From Antribacter gilvus (GTDB lineage Bacteria > Actinomycetota > Actinomycetes > Actinomycetales > Cellulomonadaceae), in the NCBI RefSeq assembly GCF_003946865.1, contig NZ_QXTH01000004.1:186001-250000 (forward strand): DNA of 64,000 nucleotides. Direction: 5' to 3'. Numbering within the stretch: position 1 is the stretch's first letter; each line of letters begins with the position of its first letter. This document shows, one piece after another, positions 19,270 through 27,889 of this stretch. The notes below the pieces were generated by a model, which saw only the letters and a list, made by a program, of their open reading frames with translations, had not been told where the DNA came from and ran no database searches. Position numbers and translations under genes: made by a program.

Positions 19270-20523
19270 GTGAGCTTCGAGCAGCTGTGGCGTGACCTCC
19301 TTCCCGTCGGGCGCTCCGCCGCGACAGGCGGATACTTCCGGCAGCCCTTCCTCGCCGCCGAGCGGGAGGCCGCCGCCTGGTTCGCGGAGGCGGCGTCGGC
19401 CCAAGGGCTGGTTCTTGAGACCGACGCGTTCGGCAACGTCGTGGCGTGGTGGGACCCGGTGCCCGTGGTGCCGGACGCCCGGGGCGCGCTTGCCGCAGAA
19501 GGTGAGCGACCGGCGTCGGGCAGAGAAGGTGCTGTCCTCACCGGGTCGCACCTCGACTCCGTACTGGACGGCGGCGCCTTCGACGGGCCGCTCGGCGTCG
19601 TGTCGGCGCTCGCGGCGGTCGACGTGCTGCGGGACCGCGGCGTCACGCCGCGCGTACCGCTCGGGATAGGCGTCTTCATGGAGGAGGAAGGGTCGCGGTT
19701 CGGGCTCGCGTGCCTCGGGTCCCGGCTCGCGACCGGGCTCCTTCCCTGGGAGACAGCGCGCGAGCTGCGGGACCGGGACGGGACGGCGCTCGGGGACGTG
19801 GTCGCCGGTGGAGCGTCAACGCTGCTCGACGGCGTCACGTGCTTCGTCGAGCTGCACGCCGAGCAGGGGCGCGACCTCGTGCACCGGGGCGCCGCCGTGG
19901 GGCTCGCGAGCGCCATCTGGCCGCACGGCCGCTACCGGTTCGACTTCTGCGGGCACGCGGACCACGCCGGGACCACCCGCATGGCGGACCGGCGCGACCC
20001 GATGCTCACGTATGCGGCGACGGCGCTCGCGGCCGCCGAGGCGGCACGGTCGGGGGACGGGATGGGGCCGGGCCGGGTGCGGCGCGCAACCTTCGGGCGG
20101 CTGGAGGTGCGGCCCAACGGGACCAACGCGATCCCCTCGCAGGTCAGCGCCTGGCTGGACGCGCGGGCGTCGTCGGAGGTGGAGCTCGAGGCACTCCTGG
20201 GCGAGGTCTCTGCCGCCGCCTCGGCTCGCGCTGCACGCGACGGGACCACCGTGCGGCTGACCGCAGAGTCCGCGTCGGGCGAGGTGCTGTTCGACGCGGC
20301 GCTGACCCGGCGGCTCGCCGAGGCGCTCAGCGGCGTCCCCGTCATCCCGACCGGTGCCGGGCACGACGCCGGCATCCTCCAGCAGGCCGGGATCCCCGCC
20401 GCGATGCTGTTCGTACGGAACGAGACGGGCGTGTCCCACTCGCCCGCCGAGCACCTCACGATCCCGGACGCGCTCGTAGGCGTCACGGCGCTCGCCGACG
20501 TGCTGGAGTCGCTGATCACGTGA
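19270..20523 (+). CDS. M20-family amidohydrolase (allantoate/carbamoylase type; probable HutG substitute)
   Basis: A 417-residue zinc-dependent amidase of the N-carbamoyl-L-amino-acid/allantoate amidohydrolase group. Metal-ligand motifs are intact: GSHLDSVLDGGAFDG (about residues 92-106), MEEEGSRFG (138-146), ELHAEQGR (196-203) and SHSPAEH near the C-terminus. Actinobacterial hut clusters commonly carry this family where hutG (formylglutamate amidohydrolase) is expected, and no hutG is present here. The inferred reaction is therefore N-formyl-L-glutamate to glutamate and formate. The GTG at 19270 follows GGAGA. The 3' end overlaps the convergent MerR gene by 8 bp. Confidence 0.88.
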   Translation: MSFEQLWRDLLPVGRSAATGGYFRQPFLAAEREAAAWFAEAASAQGLVLETDAFGNVVAWWDPVPVVPDARGALAAEGERPASGREGAVLTGSHLDSVLDGGAFDGPLGVVSALAAVDVLRDRGVTPRVPLGIGVFMEEEGSRFGLACLGSRLATGLLPWETARELRDRDGTALGDVVAGGASTLLDGVTCFVELHAEQGRDLVHRGAAVGLASAIWPHGRYRFDFCGHADHAGTTRMADRRDPMLTYAATALAAAEAARSGDGMGPGRVRRATFGRLEVRPNGTNAIPSQVSAWLDARASSEVELEALLGEVSAAASARAARDGTTVRLTAESASGEVLFDAALTRRLAEALSGVPVIPTGAGHDAGILQQAGIPAAMLFVRNETGVSHSPAEHLTIPDALVGVTALADVLESLIT

Positions 20524-21232
20524 CGTGCTCGCTCGGGGGCGTGGGCTCCACCACCGCCGCGAGGTCCGCGCCCGCCCGGAGAAGCGCCACGCTGCGGGCG
20601 GCAATCTGGTCGAGGCGTCGGTCGAGGATGCGCCGGGCCGCTGTGACGCCCTCGAGCCGGTGGAGGGTTGCGACCACCTCACGCACCGCAGGGATCCCGT
20701 ACCCGCTGCTTCGCAGGGCGGCGACCACGCGCGCCTCGCGGATGGCCGCCTGCCCGTACCTGCGAGCGCGCAGGGAGGTGACGCGCTCGGGGACCACAAG
20801 GCCCTCCTGCTCCCAGAAGCGCAGGGTCGACGGGCGCACGCCCAGCGCGGCGGCAAGCTGCGTGATGGTCATGGAGTCGGTGCCGGCTTCCGCCTCGATC
20901 GCGCTCAGCGCGGCCTGGGCGCGAAGCGCCTCGTCACGCTCCCGGGCGAGGCCGACGTGCACCTCGGAGATCGCCGCGGCGGCATCGGCGACGCTCGCGG
21001 TCCGGAGCGTGGCGAGGAGTCGTCGGGCGACGACGGGACCAGCCGCGCTCGCGAGACCGCGGTAGGCACGGAGGGCCCGCACATGGGCAGGCAGGTACGA
21101 CCGGTAGCCGTTTGCCCCGCGTGCGGCGGGCGGGATGACCCCGAGGCGCTCGAGGTCGCGCACCTGCTGCACGGAGTACCCCGACTCGCGGGCGACATCG
21201 GCGGTGCGCAGCGACCGCGGCTCGTCTGGCAT
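20516..21232 (-). CDS. MerR-family regulator with two MerR-type helix-turn-helix domains
   Basis: A 238-residue DNA-binding protein with an unusual tandem layout. The first MerR-like domain spans about residues 7-70 (TADVARESGYSVQQVRDLERLGVIPP). A second covers about residues 112-180 (ITQLAAALGVRPSTLRFWEQEGLV). A helical C-terminal region follows, with no obvious metal-binding Cys cluster. Most MerR proteins have one such domain and dimerise; two in one chain suggests a pseudo-dimer or two-site binding. It converges on the M20 gene (8-bp overlap) and diverges from the DUF6194 gene. It could control hut genes, its own gene or its divergent neighbour; the sequence does not decide. Confidence 0.88.
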   Translation of the reverse strand: MPDEPRSLRTADVARESGYSVQQVRDLERLGVIPPAARGANGYRSYLPAHVRALRAYRGLASAAGPVVARRLLATLRTASVADAAAAISEVHVGLARERDEALRAQAALSAIEAEAGTDSMTITQLAAALGVRPSTLRFWEQEGLVVPERVTSLRARRYGQAAIREARVVAALRSSGYGIPAVREVVATLHRLEGVTAARRILDRRLDQIAARSVALLRAGADLAAVVEPTPPSEHVT

Positions 21233-21252
21233 GACCCAACCCCACAGAAGCA

Positions 21253-21271
21253 CTTGAAGGTGATGCTTGAA
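21253..21271. promoter_or_regulatory. CTTGAA direct repeat between merR and DUF6194 gene
   Basis: CTTGAA occurs at 21253-21258 and again at 21266-21271, a 13-bp period, within the 41-bp divergent region. The gap is short enough that both promoters must overlap here, as is usual for autoregulated MerR pairs. Confidence 0.35.
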
Positions 21272-21273
21272 CC

Positions 21274-21738
21274 ATGAGTATCGACCAGATCATCGCGGCG
21301 GTGCGGAACCTCGAGGGTTCGCTCGTCGTCACACCCGGGCCGAGGGACGTGGAGGTGCCGGAGATCGCCTGGGGTGACTCCTTCTTCTCCTACGCACCCG
21401 ACGGCACCATTCCGCAGAACACCCAGCCGTACGCGACGGTCGTCACGAAGAACTACCCCGACGACACCGCGTCCGACCTCGATGCGGAGGGGCGCTGGCG
21501 CGTGAACATCCAGGTCGATCGCGCCACCTTCCGCGAGCTCACGGGCGAGGAGCCCCGTGGCCTGGCGCTCGCGCGAGACTTCTCCGCGGCCGACGTCGTC
21601 CTGCCGCACCCGGTCTACGGGTCGCTCAGCTGGGTGTCGGTGGTGAATCCCGGCGACCGGTGCGGCGAGCTGGTGCTGCGGCTCCTCCGCGACGCCCACG
21701 ACGCTGCTCGGACGCGATACGAGCGGCGTCGGGCGTGA
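21274..21738 (+). CDS. DUF6194-family protein
   Basis: A soluble 154-residue protein that resembles DUF6194: an opening helix (MSIDQIIAAVRNLEG), then an alternating region with WGDSFFSYAPDG, QPYATVVTKNYPDD and a C-terminal LPHPVYGSLSWVSVVNP followed by a charged helix. There is no signal peptide or membrane segment. No function is established for this family. Its divergent position next to the tandem-domain MerR gene suggests that it is that regulator's target or partner. Confidence 0.65.
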   Translation: MSIDQIIAAVRNLEGSLVVTPGPRDVEVPEIAWGDSFFSYAPDGTIPQNTQPYATVVTKNYPDDTASDLDAEGRWRVNIQVDRATFRELTGEEPRGLALARDFSAADVVLPHPVYGSLSWVSVVNPGDRCGELVLRLLRDAHDAARTRYERRRA

Positions 21739-21822
21739 CGGCCTCGCGGGACCAACCTGTTCCCTCCTGGCGATGTCACGGACCGTGACCTTGTTGACCG
21801 TGAGTGACACTCCTGTGCACGA

Positions 21823-22326
21823 CTAGGTTGCCCCGCGGGCCAGGCGGTCCACGCGGCGCAGGGCGTCGGGGAGGCGCGCGTCGCCGGCCATGTTGCGGAC
21901 CAGCTCCGCCGCCTCGACGACGCTGAGTCCTGCAGCCGTGACCCACAGCGGTCGGACCGATCGGCCGCGCGTCACCGGCACGGCATGCGTGGCAGCGTAG
22001 AACGCGGTCTTGGCGACGCCGATCACCACCGGCGCCAGGCCCGCCGTGTGGACGTGCGCGCCAAGACCGGCCCGGCCGGCAGGGTCGAGGTCCACGTAGC
22101 CGTCGACGATCAGCAGGTCGAGCGGATCTACCTCGGCGAGCAGCGCGCGCAGCGACGGCAGCTCCCGCTCGTAGAAGGCGCCGGGCCGGTATTCGGCCAC
22201 GTCGTCCAGCCAGTGGGTGCGCTCCTCGATCAGTTCCCCGAACTCCGCCGTGGGTGCGACGACGACCGCGGCCCGCGCGCCGCCGTCGGCCGGGTACTGC
22301 ACGTCGACCGCTCCGAAACGCCCCAT
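21823..22326 (-). CDS. Endonuclease V homologue
   Basis: A 167-residue protein matching endonuclease V (nuclease for deaminated, inosine-containing DNA), though shorter than typical (about 210-230). Acidic positions expected in the active site are present: Asp8 in VDVQY, Glu55 in FYERELPSL and Asp75 in LLIVDGY. Also present are GVAKTAF (about 103-109) and the C-terminal [11 protein letters not shown] helix. The usual HPR-type motif after the DG pair is replaced by [10 protein letters not shown], so activity may be altered. The ATG at 22326 is chosen because GGGAGG sits 9 nt upstream; an ATG three codons earlier would touch it. It diverges from hutI. Confidence 0.8.
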   Translation of the reverse strand: MGRFGAVDVQYPADGGARAAVVVAPTAEFGELIEERTHWLDDVAEYRPGAFYERELPSLRALLAEVDPLDLLIVDGYVDLDPAGRAGLGAHVHTAGLAPVVIGVAKTAFYAATHAVPVTRGRSVRPLWVTAAGLSVVEAAELVRNMAGDARLPDALRRVDRLARGAT

Positions 22327-22396
22327 GCCGGACATCCTCCCAGCCTCGCACCCTGGCGAGTGGGGACGGCCCGGCGGGTGGGGCAGGATCAGCAAC

Positions 22397-23536
22397 GTGG
22401 TCAGCCTTCTCCTCACCGGCATCGGTGAGCTTGTCACCTTCGATCCCGCGCACGGCGACGTGGTGCGGGACGCCGCCCTCGTCGTGGACGACGGCCGCGT
22501 GGCCTGGACCGGACCGTCCGCGAGCGCCCCGTCGGCGGACGAGGTGCGCGACGTGGGCGGACGCGCCGTCGTACCGGGCTTCGTGGACTCGCACGCGCAC
22601 CTGGTGTTCGCCGGCGATCGCGCCGCCGAGTTCGAGGCCCGGATGGTGGACCGCCCGTACGAGGCGGGCGGGATCCGGACCACGGTGGCGGCGACGCGGG
22701 CCGCGACCGACGACGAGCTGCGGGCCAACCTCGCGCGCCTGGTCGGCGAGATGCGACGGCAGGGCACCACGACCGTCGAGGTGAAGAGCGGCTACGGCCT
22801 CACAGCCGAGGACGAGGCCCGCTCCCTGCGTCTCGCTCGCGAGGTGACGCCCGAGACGACGTTCCTCGGCGCCCATGTGGTCCCCCCAGGAACGACCCCG
22901 GAGGCCTACGTCGACCTCGTCACCGGACCGATGCTCGACGCCTGCGCCCCCCACGCCCGCTGGATCGACGTCTTCTGCGAGCGCGGGGCGTTCGACGCCG
23001 ACGCCGCCCGCCGGATCCTCCGCGCCGGCGCGGACCGCGGCCTCCTGCCGAGGATCCACGCGAACCAGCTCGGCCATGGACCGGGTATCACCGTCGCGTG
23101 CGAGGTGGGGGCCGCTTCCGCGGACCACTGCACCTACGCGTCCGACGACGACCTCCGCAACCTCGCCGACGCCGGCGTGGTCGCCACGCTTCTCCCCACC
23201 GTCGAGTTCTCGACCCGCTCCCCCTATCCCGACGCACGCCGCTTCCTCGCCGCCGGGGTGACCGTCGCACTGGCGACGGACTGCAACCCCGGCTCGGGCT
23301 ACTCCAGCTCGATGCCGCTGGCGATCGCGCTCGCCGTGCGCGAGATGGGGCTCAGTCCGCTCGAGGCGCTGCGTGCGTCGACGGTGGGCGGAGCTGCTGC
23401 CCTCCGACGCGACGACGTCGGGCACCTCGCGGTGGGAGCCCGCGCCGACCTCGCGATGCTCGACGCACCCTCCCACGTGCACCTCTCCTACCGACCGGGC
23501 GTGCCGCTGGTCGCGGAGGTGCTGACCGGCCCGTAG
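22397..23536 (+). CDS. hutI: Imidazolonepropionase
   Basis: Third step of histidine degradation: ring opening of 4-imidazolone-5-propionate to N-formimino-L-glutamate. The 379-residue amidohydrolase has the metal motif [12 protein letters not shown] (about residues 66-77), [14 protein letters not shown] (a conserved metal His) and the catalytic ATDCNPGS aspartate motif. It starts at a GTG after GCAGGA. It stands alone on the plus strand downstream of the M20 gene and the regulator, and it abuts the convergent secreted-protein gene with no spacer. With hutH, hutU, hutF and the M20 enzyme it completes a path from histidine to glutamate. Confidence 0.95.
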   Translation: MVSLLLTGIGELVTFDPAHGDVVRDAALVVDDGRVAWTGPSASAPSADEVRDVGGRAVVPGFVDSHAHLVFAGDRAAEFEARMVDRPYEAGGIRTTVAATRAATDDELRANLARLVGEMRRQGTTTVEVKSGYGLTAEDEARSLRLAREVTPETTFLGAHVVPPGTTPEAYVDLVTGPMLDACAPHARWIDVFCERGAFDADAARRILRAGADRGLLPRIHANQLGHGPGITVACEVGAASADHCTYASDDDLRNLADAGVVATLLPTVEFSTRSPYPDARRFLAAGVTVALATDCNPGSGYSSSMPLAIALAVREMGLSPLEALRASTVGGAAALRRDDVGHLAVGARADLAMLDAPSHVHLSYRPGVPLVAEVLTGP

Positions 23537-24439
23537 TCAGGGCAGCGTGTCCTCGACGAGTCGCGTCCGCGCCTCGTGAACGGCGATCGTGCCCGACGAC
23601 GACGTCGTGGTCGCCTCTCCCGGCACGTCACGCCAGGCAGCCTCGCCGGCGACCCGGAACTGACCGCGCCACGTCGTGGTCAGGCTGATCTCCGTCTCGC
23701 CGGGAACCGCATAGGCGTGCGCGACCGTATGGTCGGGCCAGGCGGCCCCCGGGTCCTCGGTGCTCACGACCGCGCCGTCCCCGTAGTCCCAGGTGAAGTG
23801 GTGCGGAACGGCCCGGATCGTGACGGGCGTCCCGAGAAGGACGGTGTCCAGGTCCTGGGCGACGTCCGTCGTGTAGGTGATGGTGTCGACGTTGACCAGG
23901 GTCCAGCCGTCGGGCGGCTGCACCACGAGCGGCGAGGGCTGGATCGCCATCGACGCGAACGCCTGGGCCGCCAGCGTGGTGATGTCCACCTCCGTCATGC
24001 ACCCCTCCGGCTCGACAAGCTCGGCTGCCGACCAGCCGTCGCCCGCACCGGTCGCCGTGTGGGTCTGACGGAAGAGGGCCCCGACCGCGACCTGACCGTC
24101 CGGGCACTCCACACCCGTGTAGGCCACGCGGTAGCCATCGGCGCACGACTCCGCGAGCTGCATCGCCGCCGCGTCCAGGTCCACGAGCCAGCACAGCTCG
24201 GGGGTGGCGCGCCACTCCCGAACGACGGGCACGTCGGCGGAGGAGGTGCCGCCGGAGGAGCTGGAGGCGGAGTCGGGGCTGCCGGGAGCCACGACCGTCA
24301 CCGACTGGCCCGATGCGCTGCCACCAAACTGGGTGTAGTCATCTGAGCCACTCAGCGCCAAGCCTGTAAGCGCAATGACACCGACCATGGTCATAGTCAT
24401 CACGATTCGGGCCTTGGCGCGATCTCGACCACTAACCAC
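23537..24439 (-). CDS. Secreted protein with PKD-like domain
   Basis: A 300-residue exported protein with an N-terminal hydrophobic segment (about residues 14-30) after a basic start (RDRAKAR). A Ser/Gly linker and a Cys-containing middle follow. The C-terminal beta domain has a PKD-like HFTWDYGDG motif. The GTG at 24439 gives the basic n-region expected of a signal peptide. An ATG at 24400 would overlap the upstream stop as ATGA but lose those charges. The gene overlaps the DUF6318 lipoprotein gene by 40 bp and is probably co-translated with it. A similar anchored/secreted pair occurs at 37.1-38.7 kb. Function is unknown. Confidence 0.75.
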   Translation of the reverse strand: MVSGRDRAKARIVMTMTMVGVIALTGLALSGSDDYTQFGGSASGQSVTVVAPGSPDSASSSSGGTSSADVPVVREWRATPELCWLVDLDAAAMQLAESCADGYRVAYTGVECPDGQVAVGALFRQTHTATGAGDGWSAAELVEPEGCMTEVDITTLAAQAFASMAIQPSPLVVQPPDGWTLVNVDTITYTTDVAQDLDTVLLGTPVTIRAVPHHFTWDYGDGAVVSTEDPGAAWPDHTVAHAYAVPGETEISLTTTWRGQFRVAGEAAWRDVPGEATTTSSSGTIAVHEARTRLVEDTLP

Positions 24440-24972
24440 TCGCCGTCCCTCTGGGCGATTTCGACCCGATACTGCGCGCGCTCCGGCACTCCCGTGAAAA
24501 CCACCGAGCCAGCGGCGTCAGTAATGACCGCTTGCTCCTGGTCGATGTCAACATCGAGGGGGAAGATCCCGGTCAGCGCGTCCTGTTCGTAACTCTCGAC
24601 GAGCGAACTGGTGATTTCACCACCCGTCCACGTCTCATCCCTGTTCTTGATCTGATTCGCCTGCGAAAGAGTATCGACACAGAATCCACAAGCGTCATGA
24701 GACATCGCTTCGAATTCCGCGGTGTCACCGGTAGCCATGACATACGGGTACATCTCTATGAAGTACTGCGCCGCCGCGGCCGCTCCCTCCGCGTCGTCTC
24801 GCTCCATCGCTTCGGGTCGTTCCGGCTTGGCCGGCGGCGTCGGCGACGCTGCCGTGGACTCGGTGGGGGCGACGGTCACGGTGGTCGGCCCGGGTGAGGG
24901 CTCCCCGGTGCACGCACCCACGCCGATCACTGCCCCCAACAGCACAACCCACCCCACGACCCGCCGAACCAT
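24400..24972 (-). CDS. DUF6318-family lipoprotein
   Basis: A 190-residue lipoprotein: signal peptide of residues 1-20 with lipobox GVGAC, then a Thr/Pro/Ser-rich linker, then an NTF2-like alpha+beta domain (AAAAAQYFIEMYPYVMATGDTAEFEAM, Cys pair in DACGFCVD) typical of DUF6318. The ATG at 24972 follows AAGGGGGG. It is exported and anchored to the membrane. It is read first in a two-gene unit whose second gene codes for the PKD-like secreted protein. The family has no known function; NTF2-like domains in such proteins often mediate complex assembly. Confidence 0.8.
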   Translation of the reverse strand: MVRRVVGWVVLLGAVIGVGACTGEPSPGPTTVTVAPTESTAASPTPPAKPERPEAMERDDAEGAAAAAQYFIEMYPYVMATGDTAEFEAMSHDACGFCVDTLSQANQIKNRDETWTGGEITSSLVESYEQDALTGIFPLDVDIDQEQAVITDAAGSVVFTGVPERAQYRVEIAQRDGEWLVVEIAPRPES

Positions 24973-25093
24973 GACGCCCCCCTTGCGTATCGGCAACGAC
25001 CGCCCCTGACGCTAACGACGAATCGGCGATCCCGATACCGGGGCCTGTGGATAACCTCCGGCAACCATCTCCCCCGATCACTAGGGTGTTCAC

Positions 25094-26410
25094 GTGACCG
25101 TTCTCGCCGAGCTCCGCGCGCTCCTCACGCTTCCGGGCTTCCGGAAGCTCTTCGGCGTGCGCCTGGTCTCGCAGGCGGGCGACGGCATGTTCCAGGTGGG
25201 GCTCGCGAGCCTCCTGTTCTTCAGCCCGGAGGCGCAGGGCAGTGCGCCCGCGATCGCGGCGGCGTTCGCCACGATGCTGGCGCCGTTCACGATCGTCGGC
25301 CCGTTCGCGGGCGTCTTCCTGGACCGGTGGCAGCGCCGTCAGGTGCTCTTCGTCGGCAACGTGGTGCGCTTCGTGCTCTGCGGGGTCATGGCGGTCGCGA
25401 TGCTCACGCAGGGGGTCACCCCGGCAATCTACGTCCTCGGGCTCGCGGCCTTGTCGGTGAACCGCTTCCTGCTCGCAGGTCTGAGCGCGGGGCTCCCCCG
25501 GGTGGTCCCGCGCGACCTGCTGCTCACCGCGAACTCCCTCACGCCGACGCTCGGTGCGGGGGCCGCGTTCGTCGGCGGTGGGATCGGATTCGTCCTCGGG
25601 CTCGCCCTCCCCGAGGGGCGTGCCCGCGACTCCGCTGCCCTCGCCTGCGCAGGAGTGGTGATGGGCCTCGCCGCCCTGCTGGCGCTCCGCATGCGGCGCG
25701 ATCTGCTGGGTCCGGAGCGGCCGGCGTCGGGCGCGATCCGGAACGAGGTCGTGGCCGTGGCGCGCGGGCTCGCCGACGGGGCGCGCTATCTCGCCGCCCG
25801 GCGCACGCCGGGCCAGGCGCTGCTGATCATGGCGTTCCACCGCTTCCTGTACGGGGTGGTGTTCATCGCGTCGATCCTCATGGCGCGCAACCTGTTGGGC
25901 GAGCCCGGCAGCACAGGGTCCGGGCTCCAGATCTTCGGGACCATCATCGCCATGATCGGCGTGGGCGGCGGCATCGCGATCATCCTCACGGCGGTGCTGG
26001 CACGGCGCATGGCACCGCAGACCTGGATCGCGATCATGCTGCTGCTGGCTGCCGCGTCGGAGCTCCTGCTCGTCCCGGAGCCGAGCCACGTCGTCGTGCT
26101 GGCCGCCGCGCTGCTGCTCGGCCTGGCGGCCCAAGGCGCCAAGATCGCGGTCGACACGATCGTGCAGCGCGACTCCGTCGACCAGTACCGAGGCCGTGCC
26201 TTCGCCTTCTACGACGTGCTCTACAACGCGGCGTTCGTCGGCGCGGCAGCTCTGGCGGCGTTCCTCGTGCCCGACTCGGGCTGGTCGCCGGGGCTCTTCG
26301 CCAGCCTGAGCGTCGCGTACGTCGCGGCGGCGGTGCTCATCTGGACGCGGGGCGCCCGCGTTCCGGTCCGTGAGGTGGCCGAGGAGCCGACCGGGGCCGG
26401 TCCGGCGTGA
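25094..26410 (+). CDS. MFS transporter
   Basis: A 438-residue major-facilitator protein with about 12 hydrophobic helices. The loop 2-3 motif reads GVFLDRWQRRQVL, the usual G-x-x-x-D-R-x-x-R-R/K pattern. It resembles the MFS exporters close to macrolide-efflux and MdtH-type groups, but the substrate is not predictable. A GTG start is used 10 nt after CTAGGG. It diverges from the DUF6318 pair and lies 43 bp before the prepilin peptidase gene. Confidence 0.88.
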   Translation: MTVLAELRALLTLPGFRKLFGVRLVSQAGDGMFQVGLASLLFFSPEAQGSAPAIAAAFATMLAPFTIVGPFAGVFLDRWQRRQVLFVGNVVRFVLCGVMAVAMLTQGVTPAIYVLGLAALSVNRFLLAGLSAGLPRVVPRDLLLTANSLTPTLGAGAAFVGGGIGFVLGLALPEGRARDSAALACAGVVMGLAALLALRMRRDLLGPERPASGAIRNEVVAVARGLADGARYLAARRTPGQALLIMAFHRFLYGVVFIASILMARNLLGEPGSTGSGLQIFGTIIAMIGVGGGIAIILTAVLARRMAPQTWIAIMLLLAAASELLLVPEPSHVVVLAAALLLGLAAQGAKIAVDTIVQRDSVDQYRGRAFAFYDVLYNAAFVGAAALAAFLVPDSGWSPGLFASLSVAYVAAAVLIWTRGARVPVREVAEEPTGAGPA

Positions 26411-26453
26411 GGGTCCGGCGTATGTCAGGAATCAGCATGAGTCAGGAACCGGC

Positions 26454-27005
26454 GTGAGGCCGACGGCCCACCCGCGCTCACGGCGAGGTGCGTTCCTGTC
26501 GGTCGGGCTGGTGACGGTCGCGCTCGTGGTCGTGGTGACAACCGACTCGTGGGGCTACGTCGTGCCGATGATCGCCGTGGCGCTCGTCGGCGGGCCGATC
26601 GTGGCAGTGGACCTTGTGGAGCACCGCATCCCGACCGTCCTCGTGCAGGTCCTGGCCGTGGTCCTCGCCGTCTGGGCCCTGTGGACCGCTATCACGGACG
26701 GTGCGTGGTGGCCGCTCGGCCGTGGCCTCGTGGTGGGACTGCTCGTGGCGGGGCTGTTCTGGATCAAGTGGTTCATCGGCGGCACCGGGCGCGGGGACCT
26801 GCGCCTCGCCGCCGTCCTCGCCGCGGCGGCGGGCTGGCTGGGCTGGGCTCCGGCCGTCGGGTCGCTCGTGATCCCTTACCTGCTCGCGTTCCCTCTGGCG
26901 GTGTGGCGGCTGGCACGAAAACGACGTGACGAGCGGATCCCCTTCGGGCCGGCGCTCGTCGCCGGCTGGTTCGTCGCGATCTCGCTCCATCTCTGGATGG
27001 GGTAG
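26454..27005 (+). CDS. A24-type prepilin peptidase (TadV/CpaA-like)
   Basis: A 183-residue integral membrane aspartyl protease with about five hydrophobic segments. Both catalytic aspartates of the A24 family are visible: Asp53 in AVDLVEHRIP and Asp115 in GTGRGDLRLAA. The short form without an N-methylation domain is what Tad systems use. It is the only prepilin peptidase seen in the window, so it is the natural candidate to process the Flp prepilin at 44.4-44.7 kb, 17 kb away. The GTG start follows AGGA. The usual position is inside the tad operon, so the detached location is unusual. Confidence 0.82.
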   Translation: MRPTAHPRSRRGAFLSVGLVTVALVVVVTTDSWGYVVPMIAVALVGGPIVAVDLVEHRIPTVLVQVLAVVLAVWALWTAITDGAWWPLGRGLVVGLLVAGLFWIKWFIGGTGRGDLRLAAVLAAAAGWLGWAPAVGSLVIPYLLAFPLAVWRLARKRRDERIPFGPALVAGWFVAISLHLWMG

Positions 27006-27019
27006 TCCGCCAGCGCAGG

Positions 27020-27835
27020 TCAGGCCGTGACCTCGTCGGCGTCCGCCTGCTGCCGGCCCGGCAGACGGAGACCCGCCCGCACAGCCAGGACCGCTGCGGC
27101 CAGGTAGGCGGCCGCCCGCACCGCCGCCCCGACCGTGTACCCGAGGTAGTACCGGTCCACGCTGAAGCTCCATGACACGCCCACCAGGAACCAGGCGACC
27201 AGGAGCCCGAAGAGCCCTGCCGCGATGTACCTGGCACGCTCCCGGGGCAGGCCCAGGAACCCGGCAGCCACAACGACGGCGACGCTGGCGAGGACGTTCG
27301 TGAGGATGAGCGGGACGGCGGCGGCCAGGTCGATGTACGGGACGATCGTGCTGACCTCCTGGAACACGATCAGGCAGCCCGCGGCCACGACGATTCCCAG
27401 GGCGAGCCACCGCATCGCCGTCGGGCCGCGGCGAGTGGCGAACCACCCGACGATCACGCCCACGAGCGTCACGGCCAGGACGAGGGCCGCCGCCGTCGTG
27501 CCGAGCACGAGCGCAGGGCGCGCACCGAGCACGTGCTCCACCCCACCGATGGCGACGTGCAGAGCCAGGTGCAGGCTCGTCACCACAAGTGCCGCGGTGA
27601 GGAGGCTTCGCGACCCGAGGCCCACGGCGCCGGCGGCGAACGTGACCGTCGCGAGCAGGCTCGAGCCGGCAACGAGGAAGATGACGTTGTCCTGTGTGAA
27701 CCCGAAGCTCAGGTCAGGAGCCGCCTGCCAGAGGCTGATCGGTAGCGAGGCCCAGGCCGCGAAGGTAGCCAGGAAGACCCCGATGGTGGCGAGGCCGTTT
27801 CCGGCGTCGTCGATCGGGGGTGGAGCATCCGTCAT
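27020..27835 (-). CDS. Polytopic membrane protein, paralogue 1 of 3
   Basis: A 271-residue protein with about seven hydrophobic segments after a short polar start (MTDAPPPIDD). The family shares an FGFTQDNVIFLVAGSS block after helix 1, a GLGSRSLLTAAL block and GFLGLPRERARY in the C-terminal half; the same blocks recur in the genes at 32.7-33.6 and 33.7-34.5 kb. No transporter or enzyme motif is recognised. It converges on the prepilin peptidase gene (14 bp between ends). Confidence 0.75.
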   Translation of the reverse strand: MTDAPPPIDDAGNGLATIGVFLATFAAWASLPISLWQAAPDLSFGFTQDNVIFLVAGSSLLATVTFAAGAVGLGSRSLLTAALVVTSLHLALHVAIGGVEHVLGARPALVLGTTAAALVLAVTLVGVIVGWFATRRGPTAMRWLALGIVVAAGCLIVFQEVSTIVPYIDLAAAVPLILTNVLASVAVVVAAGFLGLPRERARYIAAGLFGLLVAWFLVGVSWSFSVDRYYLGYTVGAAVRAAAYLAAAVLAVRAGLRLPGRQQADADEVTA

Positions 27836-27889
27836 GCGGCCACCTTGCCAGACGCGACCCACAACAGTCGATGACCGGAGCAATACCCT

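Noticed and set aside
19270-20523. The M20 enzyme considered as a true allantoate amidohydrolase of purine breakdown
   Set aside because: No allantoinase, uricase or ureidoglycolate genes are nearby; the divergent promoter shared with hutU favours a histidine role, though activity is unproven.
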